In this document: positions 51,950 through 60,180 of the stretch, one piece after another | Layout of the letters: every line of letters begins with the position of its first letter | Numbering within the stretch: position 1 is the first letter of the stretch | NCBI GenBank assembly: GCA_963711255.1 | Contig: CAVQDO010000034.1 | Span: 1 to 64,000, forward strand | Direction: 5' to 3' | Source: GCA-2746365 sp963711255 | Lineage (GTDB): Bacteria > Pseudomonadota > Gammaproteobacteria > SZUA-229 | Length of the DNA stretch: 64,000 bases | Position numbers and translations under genes: made by a program | Notes under the pieces: generated by a model | What the model was told of the DNA's origin: nothing | Database searches by the model: none | What the model saw: the letters and a program-made list of their open reading frames with translations, nothing else

Positions 51950-52870
51950 TTATTTTAAAAAATTACCAAGTTTTGCCAGTGTTTTACGACGAAAATAATA
52001 TAGCTGCTGCCGGTTTGTTTGCTCTGCCGGGATGCCCTTTTTAATACTTAGATTCATCTTTTTTAAACTGTTGAGTACGATTTCTCCATCCATTTCATTA
52101 ATAACCAGCGCTTCTAAAACAAACTGCTCAATTGCGTTGAGATTTTTCCAGGCGCCTGATAATCGTCTGCTATCTTCGCTTACATCAATATCAACGTCGT
52201 AACTTGCTGTTTCCGAATCAAGCCGGTTAGCTGAGTCTTCGTCAGTCTGAGAAAGCGATATGTTTTTATCTGCATTGAGTAAATGCAGTTTATTTCTTAT
52301 GCTGAGCTGCCTGACAATTTCGCGGCTGATTAACCTGGTTTGTTCTTCGCTCTGTCCAGTGTCGTGGCTTATCTGCTCAATACTCAATTGTGAGCGTAAA
52401 CCATAAAATACCGCGATGGCTGTTTTACCCAGGTTCTGTATATAGGCCGGCACGTAAACTTTTCGTCCAAACCGCCAGTCTTTCCAGCGTTCGTAAAACG
52501 GCAATGAATTAGCAATAACGTAACAGTAATCGAACAGGCTGGCATTATTACTGGCCTGGTATTTTTTCAAGCGTTTACTACTGGCCAGATCGTCCAGCAT
52601 CCATGTGTAGCTGCCATTGCCCCACTCACAGAATGGGGCATCTGCCGGCGGAGACCCAATGGGCTGTTTTAACGTGCATTTGAAGATGCTGCGGTTTTCT
52701 TTACAAAAACGTTTGCAGAAGCGGCTGCTTTGATAGTTTATTACCGGTTCAATTAATTCATTGACCTTTTTCCTGGCAGATATTTCATTGTCAGCCGCTT
52801 TTCGAGCAAGCTCTAGCTGCTCATTATTTCGTTCAGTCTGGCTGAGCGTTGGCTTGGCTGATGAAGACAA
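51950..52870 (-). CDS. divergent sigma-70-like (ECF-type) factor with Cys cluster
   Basis: A 306-residue protein. Region-2-like sequence is seen at NELIEPVINYQSSRFCKRFC (about 37-56) and LKKYQASNNASLFDYCYVIA (about 101-120), followed by the basic ERWKDWRFGRK segment. Region-4-like sequence is AWKNLNAIEQFVLEALVINE and QQLYYFRRKTLAKL at the C-terminus. Between the two parts of region 2 is an insert with Cys65 and Cys81. With Cys52, Cys56 and Cys116 they could form a metal or redox site. A linker of acidic residues separates the sigma regions. It is first in the block and 44 bases before the zinc-finger gene. The assignment rests on pattern and context. Confidence 0.7.
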   Translation of the reverse strand: MSSSAKPTLSQTERNNEQLELARKAADNEISARKKVNELIEPVINYQSSRFCKRFCKENRSIFKCTLKQPIGSPPADAPFCEWGNGSYTWMLDDLASSKRLKKYQASNNASLFDYCYVIANSLPFYERWKDWRFGRKVYVPAYIQNLGKTAIAVFYGLRSQLSIEQISHDTGQSEEQTRLISREIVRQLSIRNKLHLLNADKNISLSQTDEDSANRLDSETASYDVDIDVSEDSRRLSGAWKNLNAIEQFVLEALVINEMDGEIVLNSLKKMNLSIKKGIPAEQTNRQQLYYFRRKTLAKLGNFLK

Positions 52871-52980
52871 TGTAATTCCTTCAGGCAGTGCTTAATCATA
52901 AAAAAGCATGACACTGCTTATTGTTTAAGTAAATAATACTGAGTGTAGTGAATATTTCAGAAATTATTACTGCGTCCGGC

Positions 52981-54954
52981 CTATCGTGCTTCATATAAAA
53001 ACCAGCCTTTAACCTGATTGTTACTGAGGCGGATGGCCAGTCCGTAATCGTCATAAGCCAGGTATTCGCCTGATGTCATATTGAGTCGCCTGTCTGGAAT
53101 TCCCAGTGCCTTAAAAGGACGGTCCGCTGAATCACCTATTTTAAGGCCACTGTTAGCAATGGATTTATCTGCTGTGTTTATTTCTGTTGATATGCCGTGC
53201 TGCCAGGCACCGATCAGCTTGCCATTATCCTGTGCGATATATTTTGCGCCATCCACCAGGCTTACCTGGTAACGCTCACCATCTATCCATAAATCAGAGT
53301 GCTGTTTACCCGGTAGTGCATTATCACTCAAATTATCTCCAAGTCGTTTGCCGTTTACGGTAGGTGCCTGTTGCAACTGTTGTGTTTTAGCGATCCTGTT
53401 TTCGGGCGTTACCTGGTTTAATGACAGTCTGAATAACAGGGTGTTGCCCTGCTCTTTTGATTGTCGTGCAAGATCCATCCAGACTTTTTTTGCTTCTTCC
53501 TGTTGATTGATCGAGCGGTATAACTCGGCGAGGTTATAGTAGGCGCTATAGCGTAAAACATTGTCTGCCAGTGGTGATACGGTCGACTTCTCCTTTATCT
53601 TTTCAAGCAGTGAGGCTAGTGTTTCTATGGACTTTTTAGTGTTTCCTTCGATGGCTGTGGTTAATGCCAGTAACATTTCAAGCGAACTGTCTTGACCAAA
53701 CCGGGCTTCAAATTTGGGCTGGTACTGGCCCTGCAATACCCCGCGTGCACGGTAAGTGTTTTTCGCTAGCAGGTGTGCAGAGGCCAGTAATATATACGTT
53801 TGCCGATATTCTGGTGCCAGCCGGATCGCTTTTTCAAAATGACTAATGCTGCGAGTGAGCAGTTGTTTTTTGCGCTTGTTTAAGTTTGAGATCAGTTTTT
53901 CGTTATCGCCGCGTTTATTGTCCAGTAACACAGTTTCATTAATTTCAGCAGGCTGCGCATCAAGTATCATCGGGTAATAAAAATTAAATAACGGTGGCTT
54001 GCCATCACTGGTGATAATGGTATTCAGTTGTTTGTGTATGCGTTGCGCCTCGGCGAAATAAGTTAGTCCTATCGCACTAATAATTGCCCTGCCCGGGTAG
54101 TCGCGTCCATAACTGGTGAAATAATCTCTTGCCTGCTGGTAATCACCGGCAACGAAAGACTGTACCCCGAGGTCGTATAACATTGATTGTGTAGCAACAG
54201 TATTGAGTTGTGCCTGCGTCCTTAACGCACGTGACTGCGCCTGTTTACAGGCACTAACATTGCTATTTTGCATCTGTTTCTCTGCACAGGGCTGCTGCCA
54301 GATATTTTCGACCCATAAGGTAAAGAAATCTTTTTCAGCGACAACCTGGTAGGGATCAAAGCCGACACTGGCCATTAACACCAGGCCGTCATGATCGGCC
54401 TGCGCTTCTTTTTCTTCGAGTTGAGATAGCAGCTCGTCATTAAGGTCCAGGCCGGCCATCATTTTTTTCTGTGATTCTGCCGGATGTGAACCGATCATGC
54501 GAAAGAAACGCTGATGCCATAAATCATCTGCGCGCTGGTGTGCCAGCTCGTGAGCCAGGACAAAGGCAAGCAAATGTTCACCACGTTGCTGACCAAAGGA
54601 AAAACTGGTTTCTATTGCCTGACGGCTTAACAGGATGTTGCCATCAGCCAGCGAGGCTGCCCAGGCACCGGCTTCAGATTCGACAACATACAGCGCCGGT
54701 TCGATTCGTGATTGATCCCAGGCTCGTAATAACACGGAAAATATTTCCCGCGAACGGATTACATTCGGCTCATTTTCATCAATAGTGTATTTTTTCCAGT
54801 AGGTTATTGACTGTTTCACGTCTGCTGGCGGAATGAGTGAATCAGCCACTGAATCGGCTAAAACAGGTGATGTTCCTGTAAATAGTATAAGCAGTATTAA
54901 CAAAAGGTGATTTACAGGTTTGTTCATGGTGTTAGCAATGGTATTTATTTTCAT
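52981..54954 (-). CDS. exported M48-family metalloprotease with TPR repeats
   Basis: A protein of about 657 residues with a signal peptide (NHLLLILLILFTGTSPVLA). The zinc site is HELAHQRADDLWH within LLAFVLAHELAHQRAD, with the third-ligand Glu region EEKEAQADHDGLVLMASVGF. TPR-like helices follow (LGVQSFVAGDYQQARDYFTS; ISHFEKAIRLAPEYRQTYIL; YYNLAELYRSINQQEEAKKV). A C-terminal beta-domain (IDGERYQVSLVDGAKY; LAIRLSNNQVKGWFLYEA) ends the protein. It resembles BepA-type periplasmic proteases but carries an extra C-terminal domain. The ATG at 54954 is chosen; 54927 is possible. It is on the same strand 110 bases upstream of the sigma-caspase block. Confidence 0.88.
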   Translation of the reverse strand: MKINTIANTMNKPVNHLLLILLILFTGTSPVLADSVADSLIPPADVKQSITYWKKYTIDENEPNVIRSREIFSVLLRAWDQSRIEPALYVVESEAGAWAASLADGNILLSRQAIETSFSFGQQRGEHLLAFVLAHELAHQRADDLWHQRFFRMIGSHPAESQKKMMAGLDLNDELLSQLEEKEAQADHDGLVLMASVGFDPYQVVAEKDFFTLWVENIWQQPCAEKQMQNSNVSACKQAQSRALRTQAQLNTVATQSMLYDLGVQSFVAGDYQQARDYFTSYGRDYPGRAIISAIGLTYFAEAQRIHKQLNTIITSDGKPPLFNFYYPMILDAQPAEINETVLLDNKRGDNEKLISNLNKRKKQLLTRSISHFEKAIRLAPEYRQTYILLASAHLLAKNTYRARGVLQGQYQPKFEARFGQDSSLEMLLALTTAIEGNTKKSIETLASLLEKIKEKSTVSPLADNVLRYSAYYNLAELYRSINQQEEAKKVWMDLARQSKEQGNTLLFRLSLNQVTPENRIAKTQQLQQAPTVNGKRLGDNLSDNALPGKQHSDLWIDGERYQVSLVDGAKYIAQDNGKLIGAWQHGISTEINTADKSIANSGLKIGDSADRPFKALGIPDRRLNMTSGEYLAYDDYGLAIRLSNNQVKGWFLYEAR

Positions 54955-55108
54955 GTATCGGAAGAGACACAAATAATCTTCATATTTGAATATTAAATTA
55001 ATGGATTATTTTTCAAATTTTTAATTTATGCCTGTCTCTTTAGTATTGAAGATTAAAAACCGGTAGTTATGTGATTTTAAGCATATGCCAGAATAATGGA
55101 GAAACAAG

Positions 55109-56534
55109 ATGAATATCGACAATTTTTTAATGCCACATATGAAAACTGCGGCGGCAAACTCAAAACAGGTACTCAGTGTGGTGTTGCTGAGCACTATGCT
55201 GGTTGCCTGCGGTGATGATGACAATAACACAGTTAATTCGAGTGTGCCTTCCCTTGACCTGGCGATCCCACAAAGTTTAACCGGTGGCCAGGCAACGATT
55301 GCAGCTAAATCAGAGTTGTTGTCTGCAGCTACTTCCGTCAATGCTTCATTGAAACTGGCAAAAGCTGGAACCGGGGAACCCTGTGCCTACCTCGGCAATG
55401 AAGACGATGATGACCCGTTCAGGAATGGCTATGAAACCAGCAAGTTTATGATTTCAATAATGGCGTCATGGACTTGCATTGCAGACTTGATAATCGATGT
55501 TGCTACCTTTGTGCCTCACAATGGTGCGATTTTTGAAACTGAAAATGATAATAACTCTGATGACTTTGAGGCTGATGAACCGACACATTATAGTGTTACT
55601 GATGAATCGGCTAGCCAGGTTACGGTTCGTCTTTATTATAACTACAGCCGTTCCCAGCCACCGATTACTGGTGAAAAAGCTCAGTTTTATATTTCCTGGA
55701 ATGAAGCTGTCAATGGTGATATTGAAGGCAGAATGATTATTGATAGACTGGCTGTTGAATGGGATGATCATGATGTCGATGACCCGAACCATGATGCGCA
55801 TGGATTTCAACTTTACTGCAGCAACAAAAACAGCCGATATGTTCTTACAGTTTGATGAGAATAATGCATGGGCAGATGGTTTTAGAATACAGCTGCAGAA
55901 GGATCTTGAAGCAAATCCATTGCTCAAGGTATTTGAGGCACGCGGTTTAATTAATATGAAAGCGCAATTTGTTCCAGTAGCGAATATAACGGAAGTTCCC
56001 GATGTGCAGTTATTTACCGTATCCGACGGTCTTGGTAATGGCGCATCCATTGCTGAATTTCAGGATATGTCCCTGCCCCTGGTACTGAATGCCGACCTGG
56101 ATAACCACCTGGGTGATTATATTTTCACTAAAAAAGATGCGTATTATTTCGAGCATGATATGGACTGGGAATATATCAATAAAACCGTACTTTCATCTGA
56201 GTATCGTGGCAGTCGCACCACCCCGGAAACTGGCGGTAGCTGGATACCTTTTGATCCTTCGCTGGACCTGGTTGTAGGTGCGTTGTTACTGGATGTTGAT
56301 TATTTTACTGGCACGCAATGTGCGGATATTGGCGACGACTGTAATGATTTGCTTAATGCTGTCTTTAACTTTACCGGCGGCTTTGCCGGTCAGGAAGAGA
56401 ACCAGGGAACTAACCCACTCGACTGGCGGTCAACAGAACTGGATAATGCGGAGTATTTAACATCGGTTTATCCAAATGGTGTTGACTGGACGGGTGCTTT
56501 CGAGCATAGCTTTACTCCGCTAGCCAATCCATAA
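55109..56534 (+). pseudogene. acidic lipoprotein of unknown function, single-base frameshift
   Basis: A good ribosome-binding site (GGAGAAAC) precedes ATG 55109. The signal ends VLLSTMLVAC, a lipobox, followed by an acidic stretch (GDDDNNTVNSS). The frame reads GDIEGRMIIDRLAVEWDDHD then VDDPNHDA and stops after a short unrelated tail at 55855. In the next frame it continues MDFNFTAATKTADMFLQFDE, NNAWADGFRIQLQKDLEANP to VDWTGAFEHSFTPLANP (56534). Skipping one base near 55799 joins them into about 474 residues. The unbroken product would be a large envelope lipoprotein; its family is not recognised. A strong terminator follows. Confidence 0.75.
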
Positions 56535-56555
56535 TACAGCTTGGACGCCTGCTTT

Positions 56556-56592
56556 AAAAACCCGGTGCATTTAAGTTGCACCGGGTTTTTTT
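56556..56592 (+). terminator. rho-independent terminator
   Basis: A perfect 14-bp stem (aaaaacccggtgca at 56556-56569, its complement at 56577-56590), a 7-base loop and a T run. It lies 22 bases after the broken lipoprotein gene and ends that transcript; the A-rich left arm also allows reverse use. Confidence 0.93.
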
Positions 56593-56652
56593 ATGCCTGC
56601 GACTTTAAAATCCGATAATATAATTTCTTATTAATATAAAAGTACCTCTACA

Positions 56653-57042
56653 ATGATCACATACTTATACTGGTTTTCAATTATCGCCCTGGCCTCCGGG
56701 CTGCTTTATTTCATCGGTTACAAAGTTGAAGAATGGAAAATTGCTGTTATTGCCGGCATCAGCGTCATGCTTATCGGTTTTATCGCCTACCATTTTCATT
56801 TTCAGCAGGTTTTCGTCAAGCGATACGGCGGCGTGATGACGATTAAAGTGCCTGCAGGTGAAAGACACCTTGCAGCAACCTGGAAAGACGATAATCTGTG
56901 GATTGAAAATTATGATCCAGCCACAAATACCTGCCATTTCAGGGAGTATTCCCGTGGTAACCTGTTACAGGGCCAGGTATCAATAAAAAACTGTAACCCA
57001 TTGACTCGTGTACCAGCCACGATGCCAGTGGTTGCGCCCTGA
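56653..57042 (+). CDS. small membrane protein of unknown function
   Basis: A 129-residue protein, not recognised. Two TM helices (YLYWFSIIALASGLLYFIGY; IAVIAGISVMLIGFIAYHFH) are followed by a soluble tail (FVKRYGGVMTIKVPAGERHL, WIENYDPATNTCHFREYSRG, GQVSIKNCNP) with two Cys, probably periplasmic. It ends 22 bases before the lipase GTG start and may be cotranscribed with it. Confidence 0.75.
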   Translation: MITYLYWFSIIALASGLLYFIGYKVEEWKIAVIAGISVMLIGFIAYHFHFQQVFVKRYGGVMTIKVPAGERHLAATWKDDNLWIENYDPATNTCHFREYSRGNLLQGQVSIKNCNPLTRVPATMPVVAP

Positions 57043-57064
57043 TCAAACAGAGAGATATTATATA

Positions 57065-57994
57065 GTGAACCGTCTAAAAGCCTGTAAAGTCATTTCATCC
57101 AGCCTGCTAATACTGTTTAGTTTACTGGCAGCTACAAACAGTGCCCTGTCAGCCCAGGCGCAATATTCGTCAAAAGATTTTTCACACTGGCTGGATGCTG
57201 CACGCATTGCGAACGCAACCTATCAATCAGAAGATAACCTGAAAGAAACGCTCGCCAGCCAGGGTTATGAAGTCGAACTGATTCAACAAATTGAAGGTTA
57301 CTCGGTGGGCTTCGTTCTGGCGACAAATCATACCAGCAAGCAACAGCTCATCGCCGTGCGTGGAACCTCCAATATCGAAAATGTTCTGGTCGATGCGGCT
57401 TTTGTACTGGTACCCGACAAGCTTTCAGGCATTGATATACACCAGGGATTCCTGTTATCAGCCAGGGATATTTATCAGGCTGTTTCCAGCAGCTTGAAAC
57501 CCGGTTACCAGATCAGGACAATTGGTCACAGTCTGGGTGGAGCTGCTGCAGTCATACTGGCGATGATGCTGGATGCTCAGGGTTATGATATTACTGAAGT
57601 TATTACTTTTGGTCAGCCTAAAGTGACCAATATCAGTGGTAGTCGACAATTTAAGCATCTCAATGTAACGCGACTGGTAACATTGAAAGATATGGTGCCG
57701 CTGGTGCCGCCACTGGATCCGCTGGAACTGATGAACCTGAGTATATTCTGGCACCAGGGTACGGAAATCATTTTATATGACAATCAGCAGTATTCGGTAC
57801 TGCAAGGCACCGACAGCATGATGCGGGCCCGTGATTTCTTAAATGACATACCCGGTGAAAAACATGTTAATAGTCACTTTATGAGTACTTATATCAAAAA
57901 TCTTGAAAATAAGCTGGATTTAGCCGAGCAGGTTAAATATAAAAGTGACTTCAAACTGACAGACTGGTTTGGAAATACAAAGAAGGCGCAATAA
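57065..57994 (+). CDS. exported class 3 lipase-like protein
   Basis: A 309-residue alpha/beta hydrolase of the lipase class 3 family. The start is taken as GTG 57065 because a signal peptide follows at once (SSSLLILFSLLAATNSALSA) and AGAGAGA lies upstream; the longer frame from 57008 would put 19 residues before it. Motifs are QLIAVRGTSNIENVLVDAAF, the oxyanion/nucleophile TIGHSLGGAAAVI (Ser156), FGQPKVTN, a catalytic Asp in RLVTLKDMVPLVPP and a His near the C-terminus (HVNSHFM). It probably hydrolyses acyl esters in the periplasm or outside the cell. Confidence 0.88.
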   Translation: MNRLKACKVISSSLLILFSLLAATNSALSAQAQYSSKDFSHWLDAARIANATYQSEDNLKETLASQGYEVELIQQIEGYSVGFVLATNHTSKQQLIAVRGTSNIENVLVDAAFVLVPDKLSGIDIHQGFLLSARDIYQAVSSSLKPGYQIRTIGHSLGGAAAVILAMMLDAQGYDITEVITFGQPKVTNISGSRQFKHLNVTRLVTLKDMVPLVPPLDPLELMNLSIFWHQGTEIILYDNQQYSVLQGTDSMMRARDFLNDIPGEKHVNSHFMSTYIKNLENKLDLAEQVKYKSDFKLTDWFGNTKKAQ

Positions 57995-58122
57995 TTAGTT
58001 TTTAATATTACCTTTCTAAAAAAATGCTGGCACTCACAGGTTTACCGGAATAACATATGGCAGGTGCAGCGGTAATGTTTTTAGCCTGCACACTGGTAAA
58101 AATTAAACCTTGGAGTAAATGT

Positions 58123-58986
58123 ATGAGAGTTAAATATTTCACCTCCGCTGCAGCAGCGGTTGCGTTCGGTACATGCGCAATGGTGGCACAGGCGAATAAT
58201 GGCAATATGAATCCTGACGGTAACTGGATGCCAAAGCAGCCAGAAAATCGTTACTGGCAGGCACCAGACTGGTCTAATTATAATGTTTCACCCGGCAACA
58301 GACAGTCACGACAAACCCATACTCCACAGTCCGGGCCTGGGTATAACAATGCATATCGCCCTGCTCCACCCGCTATGCAGCAGCCGCCAATGCAACGGTC
58401 TCAAGGACAGAGGCCACCCATGCAACAGTCTCAAGGACAAAGGCCACCCATGAAACAGTCACAAGGACAAAGGCCACCAATGCAACAGTCTCAAGGACAA
58501 AGGCCACCAATGCAACGGTCTCAAGGACAAAGGCCACCAATGCAAAGGCCAGCGCAGGCACCTGGCGCAGAGCGTCGTCCAGAGTTTAATCGTCCTGATT
58601 CGGCTGCAATGGCACCACCAGCAGCGAACATCAATCGTATGCCACCACCGCCTATGGGACCATACAACAGCGGCATGAGGGGCCCTGATAATGGCGCTTC
58701 TGCTTTTAATGTGCCTGGTTATAACCGTTACAGAAATAATCGCCGGGATAACAATAAATTCTGGGGACGCAGCGGCCCGAGCAAGTGGATGAACCCGAAT
58801 AAAATGAACATGGAACGGGGCTGGGACGATATGATTAATGCACCAAGTCGGATGGGCGAAATGCCCGGCGGCTGGACAGCACCTGAAGTCAGCGTGCCTA
58901 ATCCAGTGGATATGGGTGATCAGATTCAGGAAAACCTTGAAGACCTGCCAGAGCAGGTACGCGATATGGATGTTGGCGATAACTAG
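58123..58986 (+). CDS. exported Pro/Gln/Met-rich repeat protein
   Basis: A 287-residue protein. ATG 58123 has GGAG eight bases upstream and begins a signal peptide (YFTSAAAAVAFGTCAMVAQA). A frame from 58057 exists but has no such site. The mature part is low-complexity: a stretch rich in Asn/Pro/Trp, then about five exact-length 10-residue repeats of the type MQQSQGQRPP, a Pro/Ala/Met-rich segment and a C-terminal region (GYNRYRNNRRDNNKFWGRSG, PSKWMNPNKMNMERGWDDM, PEVSVPNPVDMGDQIQENLE). Such Met/Gln-rich exported proteins occur near sulfur- and metal-related genes in gammaproteobacteria, but no function can be given. A terminator follows. Confidence 0.82.
   Translation: MRVKYFTSAAAAVAFGTCAMVAQANNGNMNPDGNWMPKQPENRYWQAPDWSNYNVSPGNRQSRQTHTPQSGPGYNNAYRPAPPAMQQPPMQRSQGQRPPMQQSQGQRPPMKQSQGQRPPMQQSQGQRPPMQRSQGQRPPMQRPAQAPGAERRPEFNRPDSAAMAPPAANINRMPPPPMGPYNSGMRGPDNGASAFNVPGYNRYRNNRRDNNKFWGRSGPSKWMNPNKMNMERGWDDMINAPSRMGEMPGGWTAPEVSVPNPVDMGDQIQENLEDLPEQVRDMDVGDN
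58390..58554 (+). repeat. 30-base in-frame tandem repeat
   Basis: Five complete units of exactly 30 bases begin with ATG at 58390, 58420, 58450, 58480 and 58510, with a partial sixth at 58540. Units differ by a few bases. They code for 10-residue repeats inside the exported protein. Contiguous units without spacers point to slippage or unequal recombination. Confidence 0.93.
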
Positions 58987-59013
58987 CCAGAAAAATCCAC
59001 ATTATTTATGAAT

Positions 59014-59044
59014 AAATAAGCCCTGCAATGCGGGGCTTATTTTA
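59014..59044. terminator. bidirectional rho-independent terminator
   Basis: aaataagccctgca (59014-59027) pairs with tgcggggcttattt (59029-59042) with one G-T pair; A- and T-rich ends lie on both sides. It sits between the convergent repeat-protein gene and the hydrolase gene and can serve both. Confidence 0.85.
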
Positions 59045-59052
59045 TTTGCGCC

Positions 59053-59826
59053 TTAAAGTGCTTTAAGCCATAAGGTAATCTTATGACAAACCCACTCCTC
59101 ATCATCCAGTGGAATGTCGTGACCGGCAGTGTCATGTATTTCAATGGGTAATTGCCAGTGCTCGGCGAGTGTCAATGAGCATTCCGGGCTAACCATCTGG
59201 TCAGCCATACTGGTGAGTAGCAGCATTGGAGTGACTGGCCGCTGCTCCGGAACATTAAATCGCATCGCCGCAATGAGTTGCCTCAAACCATTACTGGCAG
59301 ACACCGGATACTGCCTGGCATAACTTACCCATGCTTCTATGATATCAGTGCTTTTACTATTATCACTGGCGGTAGTATTAGATACCATTGACAAAATTCT
59401 ACTTTCATTATGGTAAATGTTTTTTGCCAGCATTAATGATTTGAGAATTACAGGGTAATTCGCCGGCAGCAGCCGTTGATAGAATGGGTTCAGGCCACGC
59501 AAACTGGTGCTGATTAATACAGAACCGGCGCATTCATCAGGATAGCGTTTCATCCATTCAATAGCGACCATGGCACCTAGTGATAAGGCAAGAATAAATA
59601 CCGGTTTCTCTATTGATTGTTGTTCTATTGATAGTCTAATGTCCTCTACCATTTCACGAATGCTGATCGCGCTTTTTTCTTTATAGCGATGACCGTTACC
59701 GGCAAAATCATGCAGGTATAATTTATCGTCAGGCAGGTGTGATTGCAGAATCGTTGCAAAATTTCCCCAGTGCCTTTGTTCACGCATTAAACCACGCAAC
59801 AATATCCAGGTCCGTTGCTTCGGCAT
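59053..59826 (-). CDS. alpha/beta hydrolase
   Basis: A 257-residue cytoplasmic alpha/beta hydrolase. LLRGLMREQRHWGNFATILQ at the start is the oxyanion region, FILALSLGAMVAIEWMKRYP contains the nucleophile Ser in S-L-G, LLLTSMADQMVSPECSLTLA carries the acid Asp and IHDTAGHDIPLDDEEWVC has the catalytic His. It resembles the BioH/YbfF-like carboxylesterase type; the substrate is unknown. It stands alone, convergent with the repeat-protein gene. Confidence 0.9.
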   Translation of the reverse strand: MPKQRTWILLRGLMREQRHWGNFATILQSHLPDDKLYLHDFAGNGHRYKEKSAISIREMVEDIRLSIEQQSIEKPVFILALSLGAMVAIEWMKRYPDECAGSVLISTSLRGLNPFYQRLLPANYPVILKSLMLAKNIYHNESRILSMVSNTTASDNSKSTDIIEAWVSYARQYPVSASNGLRQLIAAMRFNVPEQRPVTPMLLLTSMADQMVSPECSLTLAEHWQLPIEIHDTAGHDIPLDDEEWVCHKITLWLKAL

Positions 59827-60180
59827 TGCAGGTTACTCCTGGTGAGATATATTTTCCATAATCGGATCAAGTTCACATAAATAATAATAGCAGTACATGC
59901 ACTGACATGTTAATAAGTTGGAGAATCCCGTTAAATAATAATAAATTCAATAGCTTGTCATTTTAAGTTAAAGCTGGTTTGTGACGCCAAAAAGCCGTCA
60001 TTATTTAGATATTATCTATCATTTATCAGATATTACACTATGCTTATACAACTGGAGATAGACATCCAGTTGTAGTTACGCACCATAAAATGTAAATAGA
60101 GTTCTACTGCGTACAATAAATTTATTACAGGGAGTATAAATTTGTAATAGGTGAAAAAATAAAATATTGCTGCATGTCAC
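59827..60180. other. intergenic region upstream of the GGDEF/EAL gene
   Basis: 354 AT-rich bases with no gene. It contains a 10-base inverted repeat at 60047-60074 (listed separately) and should hold divergent promoters for the hydrolase and the GGDEF/EAL gene. No recognisable riboswitch; in particular no GEMM-like c-di-GMP aptamer was seen by eye. Confidence 0.55.
60047..60074. promoter_or_regulatory. 10-base inverted repeat, possible operator or hairpin
   Basis: tacaactgga (60047-60056) and tccagttgta (60065-60074) are exact complements separated by 8 bases, about 107 bases before the GGDEF/EAL start. No T run follows, so a terminator is unlikely; a dimeric regulator site is possible. Confidence 0.45.

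Noticed and set aside
55466..56050. 194-codon minus-strand open frame
   Set aside because: It is antisense to the lipoprotein gene across its frameshift; composition is that of a reversed acidic protein gene.
7041..56534. Programmed +1 frameshifting as the main explanation for the four split genes
   Set aside because: The four sites share no common slippery codon, stop or stimulatory sequence, and the genes are unrelated; mutation or sequencing insertion is simpler.
58390..58554. Regular 30-base repeats considered as a CRISPR array
   Set aside because: Units are contiguous without spacers and stay in the reading frame of an exported protein; no cas genes nearby.
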